A stretch of DNA of 64,000 nt from HK1 sp965221725 (lineage in GTDB: Bacteria > Pseudomonadota > Gammaproteobacteria > HK1): NCBI GenBank assembly GCA_965221725.1, contig OZ244909.1:3720001-3784000 (forward strand). The letters are read 5' to 3'. The position numbers were made by a program, and so were the translations under genes. Numbering within the stretch: the first letter of the stretch is position 1; each line of letters opens with the position of its first letter. The notes beneath the pieces are model-generated. The model saw only the letters and a program-made list of their open reading frames with translations, had not been told where the DNA came from and made no database searches. Positions 59,087-64,000 of this stretch are shown one piece after another.

Positions 59087-61522
59087 ATGAAGTCGCACAC
59101 TCGCGTCGTGGTGATCGGTGGGGGGGTGGTCGGGGTCGGCACGCTCTACCACCTCGCGAAGAAGGGGTGGTCCGACGTGGTGCTGGTGGAGCGCCGGGAG
59201 CTGACCTCCGGCTCCACCTGGCATGCGGCGGGACTGCTGCCCCTGTTCAACATGAGCTATTCGGTGGGACAGATCCACAAGTACTCGGTGGCACTGTACC
59301 GCACGCTGGAGGAGGAGACCGGCCAGCCCGTGGGCCTGAAGCTCGTCGGCAACATCCGGCTCGCCATGAACCGCGACCGGATGGACGAGTACCACCAGTA
59401 CGCGGGAGTGGCCCGCACCATCGGGGTGGATGTGGACTTCCTGACCCCCGAGCAGGTGAAGGAGATCTGGCCGCTGTGCAACATCGACGGCCTGGTCGGG
59501 GCGATCCGGCATCCCGGGGACGGTTACGTGCAGCCGGCGGATCTGACCCAGGCGCTCGCGACCGGCGCGCGCAACCGTGGGGCGGAGATTCACCGCAACA
59601 CCACCGTCACCGCGATCTCGCGCACCTCCGGGGGCGAGTGGTGCGTGCACACCGACCGCGGCGACATCACCTGCGAGCACGTGGTCAGCGCCACCGGCAA
59701 CTTCGCCCGGCGCACCGGCGCGATGGTGGGGCTCGACGTGCCGGTCATCCCGGTGCAGCACCAGTACATCGTGACCGAACCGCACCCGGAGATTCAGGCC
59801 CGCCATGCCGCCGGGCTACCGGAGATGGGGGTGTTGCGCGAGTCCGACGGCTCCTGGTACCTGCGCGAGGAGCGGGGCGGGCTGATCCTCGGCCCCTACG
59901 AGACCGGTGCCCCCGCGTGCTATGTCAACGGCCCCGCCGAGGACTGCGAGTACGAGCTGTTCCAGGAGGATCTGGAGCGGCTGGAGCCGCACATCGAGGC
60001 CGCCATCCGCCGGGTGCCCGCGTTCGGCGAGGTGGGGGTGAAGCAGGTCTTCAACGGCGCCATCTGCTACACCCCGGACGGGAGCCCGATCATCGGTCCC
60101 GCCTGGGGCATCGACAACTTCTGGCTCAACGAAGGGCACAGCTTCGGGATCACCGCCGCCGGCGGCGCCGGCTTTCAGCTCGCGGAGTGGATCGTAGAGG
60201 GCGAGCCGACCATCGACATGATGGGAGTCGACCCGCGGCGGTTCGGCGACTACGCCACCAGGGCTTACCTTGTGAAGAAGAACGAGGAAGCCTATGCCAA
60301 CGTCTTCACCATCCACTATCCGGACGAGGAGCGCCCGGCCGCGCGGCCGCTGCGCACCGCGCCGTGCCACGACCGCCTGAAGGCGCTCGGTGCGGTGTTC
60401 GGCCAGAAGTTCGGCTGGGAGCGGGCGAACTGGTTTGCGCCGCCGGGGGTGGCGCCGGTGGACGACTGGTCGTTCCGGCGCTCGCGCTGGTTCGAGCCCG
60501 TGGGACGCGAATGCCGCAACGTCGCGGGGAACGTCGGCCTGCTCGACATGAGCGCGTTCGCCAAGTGCCGGCTGGCGGGGCCGGGGGCGGAGGCGTTCCT
60601 CGACCGGCTGGTCGCGAACCGCATCCCGGCCCGCAGCGGCCCGGTGCGGCTCGTGCACGCGCTGAACACCCGGGGCGGGGTGCTCTCGGAGTTCACGGTG
60701 TGGCGCGAGGGCGCGGAGAGCTTCTATCTGGTGTCGGCCGGCGCATTCCAGCGCCTGGATCACGACTGGATTCGCCGCCATATGCCGCGCGACGGCTCGG
60801 TGCGGTTCGAGAACCTCACCAACCAGCTCGGGGTGCTGGTGGTCGCGGGCCCGAAGGCTCGGGCGCTGCTGTCGCGGGTGACCGACGCGGACCTCTCCAG
60901 CGCCGCGTTCCCGTGGCTGACCGGGCGCTGGATCGATGTGGGCCTCGCGCCGTGTCTCGCGCTGCGGGTGAACTACGTGGGCGAGCTGGGGTGGGAGCTG
61001 CACCACCCCATCGAGTACCAGAACCACATCTTCGACGCGCTGATGAAAGCCGGGGCGGATCTCGGCCTTGCACCGTTCGGCATCCGCGCCATGGACGCCA
61101 TGCGGATCGAGAAGTCCTACCGCATGGTGGGCACCGAGCTCTCCATCGAGTACGCGGCGCTGGAGTCGGACCTCGGCCGCTTCGTGCCCCTGAACAAGGG
61201 CGACTTCATCGGCCGCGACGCCCTGCACCGGTGGATGGAGCGCGGCTTCTCCAACCGGCTCGTCACCCTCGAGGTGCACGACACCACGGACGCGGATGCG
61301 CTCGGCAACAACCCCTTGTTCAAGGACGGCGCGCTGGTCGGCCGGGCCACGGGCGGGAACTACGGGTTCCGGGTGGAGAAGTCGCTGGCGCTCGCGATGG
61401 TGAAGCCGGAGCTTGCCGAGATCGGCACCACGCTGGAGATGGACATCCTGGGCACGATGCACCGCGCGACTGTCATTCCGGAATCGCCCTACGACCCGGA
61501 GAACGAGAGGCTGCGGGGATGA
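59087..61522 (+). CDS. Dimethylglycine/sarcosine dehydrogenase-like flavoprotein
   Basis: An 811-residue FAD enzyme fused to a folate-binding aminomethyltransferase. The DAO part has TRVVVIGGGVVGVGTLYHLA, SGSTWHAAGLLPLF with the His that often carries covalent FAD, and INGLVGAIRHPGDGYVQP-like wording. The FAO_M cap (NEGHSFGITAAGGAGFQLAE, then LVKKNEEAYANVF) leads to a GCV_T domain (LLDMSAFAKCRLAGPGAEAF, NYVGELGWELHHPIEYQNHI, IRAMDAMRIEKSYR). Such proteins oxidise an N-methyl group and pass it to tetrahydrofolate. With the MttB-like gene nearby it suits betaine-type catabolism. Dimethylglycine versus sarcosine is not resolved. Confidence 0.9.
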   Translation: MKSHTRVVVIGGGVVGVGTLYHLAKKGWSDVVLVERRELTSGSTWHAAGLLPLFNMSYSVGQIHKYSVALYRTLEEETGQPVGLKLVGNIRLAMNRDRMDEYHQYAGVARTIGVDVDFLTPEQVKEIWPLCNIDGLVGAIRHPGDGYVQPADLTQALATGARNRGAEIHRNTTVTAISRTSGGEWCVHTDRGDITCEHVVSATGNFARRTGAMVGLDVPVIPVQHQYIVTEPHPEIQARHAAGLPEMGVLRESDGSWYLREERGGLILGPYETGAPACYVNGPAEDCEYELFQEDLERLEPHIEAAIRRVPAFGEVGVKQVFNGAICYTPDGSPIIGPAWGIDNFWLNEGHSFGITAAGGAGFQLAEWIVEGEPTIDMMGVDPRRFGDYATRAYLVKKNEEAYANVFTIHYPDEERPAARPLRTAPCHDRLKALGAVFGQKFGWERANWFAPPGVAPVDDWSFRRSRWFEPVGRECRNVAGNVGLLDMSAFAKCRLAGPGAEAFLDRLVANRIPARSGPVRLVHALNTRGGVLSEFTVWREGAESFYLVSAGAFQRLDHDWIRRHMPRDGSVRFENLTNQLGVLVVAGPKARALLSRVTDADLSSAAFPWLTGRWIDVGLAPCLALRVNYVGELGWELHHPIEYQNHIFDALMKAGADLGLAPFGIRAMDAMRIEKSYRMVGTELSIEYAALESDLGRFVPLNKGDFIGRDALHRWMERGFSNRLVTLEVHDTTDADALGNNPLFKDGALVGRATGGNYGFRVEKSLALAMVKPELAEIGTTLEMDILGTMHRATVIPESPYDPENERLRG

Positions 61523-61610
61523 GTCGGGGCTGGAAGGGACTACGCACGACCTGTACGTAGATTTGACGGAATCAGCTCCCCGTCTGTGGAACCTCTGTTC
61601 GTGGCACTTC

Positions 61611-61638
61611 TTGAGAAATTCGTACCGGTAGATATCAT
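61611..61638 (+). promoter_or_regulatory. Promoter of vapBC
   Basis: TTGAGA (-35) and TATCAT (-10) are 16 bp apart, about 28 bp before the vapB ATG. The -10 lies in a small palindrome, TATC-ATGA-GATA, that could be the VapB operator. Confidence 0.55.
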
Positions 61639-61665
61639 GAGATAGCACATTGAGAGGGTACGGTC

Positions 61666-61908
61666 ATGACCAAAGTTCCTGATTACCGTGGTGTCGCCAA
61701 GGTTTTCTGGAGCGGACGCAGTCAGGCGGTTCGTTTACCGGCTGCGTGTCGCTTCGAAGCCACGGAAGTCGAGGTGATCAAGGAGGGGAGTTGTCTCACG
61801 TTGCGCCCGCGCGGCAAGGATTGGTCCGCGTATTTCGATTCCGAGACTCGCGGATCGCTGCCAGCGCGTTGCCAACCGCCCACCGACGAGCGCGATGAGA
61901 TCCGGTGA
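61666..61908 (+). CDS. vapB: VapB-type antitoxin
   Basis: An 80-residue AbrB-fold antitoxin. AKVFWSGRSQAVRLPAACRF is the standard VapB N-terminal DNA-binding block, followed by EVEVIKEGSCLTLRP. The C-terminus (DSETRGSLPARCQPP) should wrap the VapC active site. GAGAGGG ribosome site. The stop overlaps vapC by one base (TGATG). Confidence 0.92.
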   Translation: MTKVPDYRGVAKVFWSGRSQAVRLPAACRFEATEVEVIKEGSCLTLRPRGKDWSAYFDSETRGSLPARCQPPTDERDEIR

Positions 61909-62315
61909 TGTTCATGCTGGATACGGATATGTGCATCTACCTGATCAACGAACGTGACGATGCTCTGCGAAGCAAGTTCGAAATGAATGCACATACCATA
62001 TGCGTCTCTTCGATCACTTATGCCGAGCTGTGCTTCGGTGCCGTCCACTCGGCTCGTGTCGAAAGCAATCAGCGGGAACTCGCGGAATTCTGCCTCGATC
62101 TCGACATTCTGCCGTTCGATGCGACCGCTGGCGTTCACTACGGAGAGGTTCGACAGGCGCTCACTCGGCGCGGACGAATCATCGGGGCGAACGATCTGCT
62201 GATTGCGGCTCACGCGCGCAGCGTTGACGCTACGCTCGTCACGAACAACGAGAGAGAGTTCAGACGCGTGCCGGGGCTGCAGGTAGATAACTGGCTGTCG
62301 GAATCGGGTGGCTGA
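61908..62315 (+). CDS. vapC: VapC-type PIN toxin
   Basis: A 135-residue PIN-domain ribonuclease, usually cutting tRNA or rRNA. Acidic residues appear in FMLDTDMCIYLIN, SSITYAELCFGA, GRIIGANDLLIAAHARS and TNNEREFRRVPGLQ, the full set. ATG coupled to vapB; a GTG three bases earlier is possible. Pair is intact. Confidence 0.94.
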   Translation: MFMLDTDMCIYLINERDDALRSKFEMNAHTICVSSITYAELCFGAVHSARVESNQRELAEFCLDLDILPFDATAGVHYGEVRQALTRRGRIIGANDLLIAAHARSVDATLVTNNEREFRRVPGLQVDNWLSESGG

Positions 62316-62382
62316 GGTCGAATTTTTCGATGCTGTGAAGCGATCCGGGAGATGAGCAAGCATTTCGCGATTTTGGGCGGTG

Positions 62383-64000
62383 TCATGCAAGCGCCGCGTC
62401 GAGCACGGTCGCCACTTGCTGCGCCGGTCGGGCCGTTCCGTCGGCAATCTGATGCCGGCAGCTCGTGCCGCCGGCGACGATGATGGTGTCCCGATCCGCC
62501 GCCCGTACCGCTGGCAGGAGGTCGAGTTCGCCCATCGCCATCGATGTTTCGAAGTTGGCGGCCTCGTAGCCGAAGGCGCCGGCCATGCCGCAGCAGCTTG
62601 ATGCGATGGTTTCGACCTCGAGATCCGGTACGAGCCGCAGGGTGCGCTCCAGCGCCGGCATGACCCCGAACGCCTTCTGGTGGCAGTGGCCGTGCAGCAG
62701 GGCGCGCCGGGCGGGGAGGGGGCGCAGGCGGAGGTCAAGGTTCGATTCGGCGCCGGCGAGCAGTTCCTCGAACAACATGAACCGGGCGTCCCCCACGTGC
62801 CGCTTGAAACCGAGCGCGAGCGCTTCGTCGCGGAAGGTGAGCAGGCACGACGGCTCCAGGCCGACGACGGGAGCTCCCCGCTCGATGAACGGTGCGAGGG
62901 CGGTGAGGGTGCGGGCAAGCTCCCGTCGGGCCTCGTCGAGGAGACCGGCGGCGAGGAACGTCCGGCCGCAGCACAGCGGGCGGCGTTCGCCGGACGGCGG
63001 CGCGGCGGGCCGGACCCGGTAGCCCGCTGCCTCCAGCACCCGTACTGCGGCGCGGGCGTTCTCGGGCTCGAACCAGGTGGTGAAGGTGTCGGCGAACAGG
63101 ACCACCTCGGGCCTTTCCTCCCGCGCGGCGGGCGAGCAACCTGCGCCATGACCGACGGCCCCCGGCGCCGGCTGGTGCGCATCCATGCCCTTCGCCTTCA
63201 TGCCTTCCACCGCCGGCCGGGCGCCGGATTCCGCGTCCGTTCGATCCCGGACGCCGGGTTTTCCGTCCATTGCGCTCCGCGACGTACCGTTCCCGCGGTC
63301 CGGAATCTCCTCGATCCGGAACGGATCGTTTCGCCAGCGCGGCAGGGTGCGCTTCGCGCCGAGCCCCAGCAGGCGCTCGGTCGCAGCCGGAAGCCCCGGA
63401 AGCCGGTCGCGCAGGTTCATCAGCCACGCCAGCCGACTCGCGGCGGGCGCGTAGCGGGGCAGGGATGCGACGAGGCGATCGCGTAGCGACAGCCCGTGCC
63501 GCTTCCGGCGCTGGTGCAGGTATTCAATCTTCATCCGCGCCATGTCGACGCCGGTGGGGCACTCGCGCCGGCAGCCCTTGCAACCGACGCAAAGCGCCAT
63601 GGTCTCCGCCATCGCGTCCGCGACGAGGGCGTCGGGGCCGAGCTGGCCGGTCAGCGCGAGGCGCAGGGTGTTGGCGCGCCCGCGGGTGACGTGGCGCTCG
63701 TCCATCGTCACCCGGTACGAGGGGCACATCACGCCGGGGCTCGCCTTGCGGCAAGTGCCGTTGTTGTTGCACATCTCGACCGCGCGGTCGAAGCCGCCCC
63801 ACTCCGACCAGTCGAGCCCGGTCTCCACCGCGAGCGGCGCGTAGCCCGGCGGGTAGCGGAACAGGGTGCGGTCGTCCATGCGTTCGGGCCGGACGATGGT
63901 GCCGGGGTTGAACAGGCCGCCGGGGTCGAAGGCGTCCTTGACCTCCTCGAATGCCCGCACCAACCGGGGGCCGAACATCGCCTCGTGGAACTCGCTGCGC
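62383..64000 (-). CDS. FAD-linked oxidase / Fe-S protein (YdiJ-like), 3' part
   Basis: The gene runs off the right edge; about 538 C-terminal codons are present. SEFHEAMFGPRLVRAFEEVK and DPGGLFNPGTIVRP end an FAD-linked oxidase C domain. Then come a ferredoxin-like part (CNNNGTCRKASPGVMCPSYR, and CVGCKGCRRECPTGVDM with the 4Fe-4S cysteines) and two CCG-type domains (CCGRTFLAAGLLDEARRELA, GLEPSCLLTFRDE, HGHCHQKAF, SSCCGMAGAFGYEAANFETS). This is the layout of YdiJ/D-2-hydroxyacid dehydrogenases feeding electrons to the quinone pool. A 60-residue low-complexity linker (GMDAHQPAPGAVGHGAGCSP) is inserted before the CCG part. Confidence 0.9.
   Translation of the reverse strand, partial: RSEFHEAMFGPRLVRAFEEVKDAFDPGGLFNPGTIVRPERMDDRTLFRYPPGYAPLAVETGLDWSEWGGFDRAVEMCNNNGTCRKASPGVMCPSYRVTMDERHVTRGRANTLRLALTGQLGPDALVADAMAETMALCVGCKGCRRECPTGVDMARMKIEYLHQRRKRHGLSLRDRLVASLPRYAPAASRLAWLMNLRDRLPGLPAATERLLGLGAKRTLPRWRNDPFRIEEIPDRGNGTSRSAMDGKPGVRDRTDAESGARPAVEGMKAKGMDAHQPAPGAVGHGAGCSPAAREERPEVVLFADTFTTWFEPENARAAVRVLEAAGYRVRPAAPPSGERRPLCCGRTFLAAGLLDEARRELARTLTALAPFIERGAPVVGLEPSCLLTFRDEALALGFKRHVGDARFMLFEELLAGAESNLDLRLRPLPARRALLHGHCHQKAFGVMPALERTLRLVPDLEVETIASSCCGMAGAFGYEAANFETSMAMGELDLLPAVRAADRDTIIVAGGTSCRHQIADGTARPAQQVATVLDAALA

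Overview
The window is GC-rich, densely coded chromosomal DNA. Gene content and order point to a Gammaproteobacterium: dnaX-ybaB-recR-orn, ispB diverging from rplU-rpmA-obgE-proB, rpsT beside murJ-ribF-lspA, nnr-tsaE-amiC, rng-yhdP and relA. No species can be named. A plant-type long ketol-acid reductoisomerase, a non-pyrrolysine MttB-family methyltransferase, a dimethylglycine dehydrogenase-like flavoprotein and many toxin-antitoxin and mobile genes would suit a marine or host-associated lineage, but that is inference.

Layout. 0-3.1 kb: molybdo-enzyme maturation genes (XdhC pair, a fused molybdopterin-binding/nucleotidyltransferase protein, a SufU/IscU-like scaffold). 3.1-6.6 kb: a MITE-like repeat, a DUF3108 protein, an MbcA/MbcT-like (Xre/RES) toxin-antitoxin pair and a DUF4143 ATPase with a palindromic operator. 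6.7-18.6 kb: housekeeping genes (waaA, ilvC, tRNA-Pro, ispB, rplU-rpmA-obgE-proB, rpsT, murJ, ribF, lspA, an Irr-like Fur protein). 18.7-34.8 kb: accessory DNA integrated into the 3' end of tRNA-Thr(CGT). The main element runs from the tRNA to a 38-bp copy of the tRNA end at 33.2 kb. It holds a P4-type integrase, an HExxH protein, AlpA, a Toprim protein, a DUF3631 protein cut by an IS3-family element, a type ISP restriction-modification fragment, a PIN-like pair, an HTH gene with a broken paralogue, a second tyrosine recombinase and a NYN nuclease. A second remnant element ends in another degenerate tRNA end at 34.78 kb, 29 bp before dnaX.

34.8-53.9 kb is core again (dnaX, ybaB, recR, orn, nnr, tsaE, amiC, mnmA, yhdP, rng, relA), with two more MITE-like copies and one small secreted protein. 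54-64 kb mixes metabolism (MttB-like methyltransferase, rpe, gph, DMGDH-like flavoprotein, an FAD/Fe-S oxidoreductase running off the end) with a Uma2 nuclease, a Calx-beta secreted protein and vapBC.

Two patterns cut across the gene list. First, short tandem repeats (12, 18, 21, 24 and 51 bp, all multiples of three) have expanded in frame inside conserved genes (the molybdopterin-binding fusion, rplU, nnr, tsaE, yhdP), and a 92-bp duplication copies the end of murJ. Second, a family of intergenic inverted-repeat elements ending in CCGGAAATTTCAC or GCATTTCTCACC recurs at least five times, with an internal hairpin whose arms co-vary. Both are reported as findings, along with the tandem accretion of elements at tRNA-Thr.
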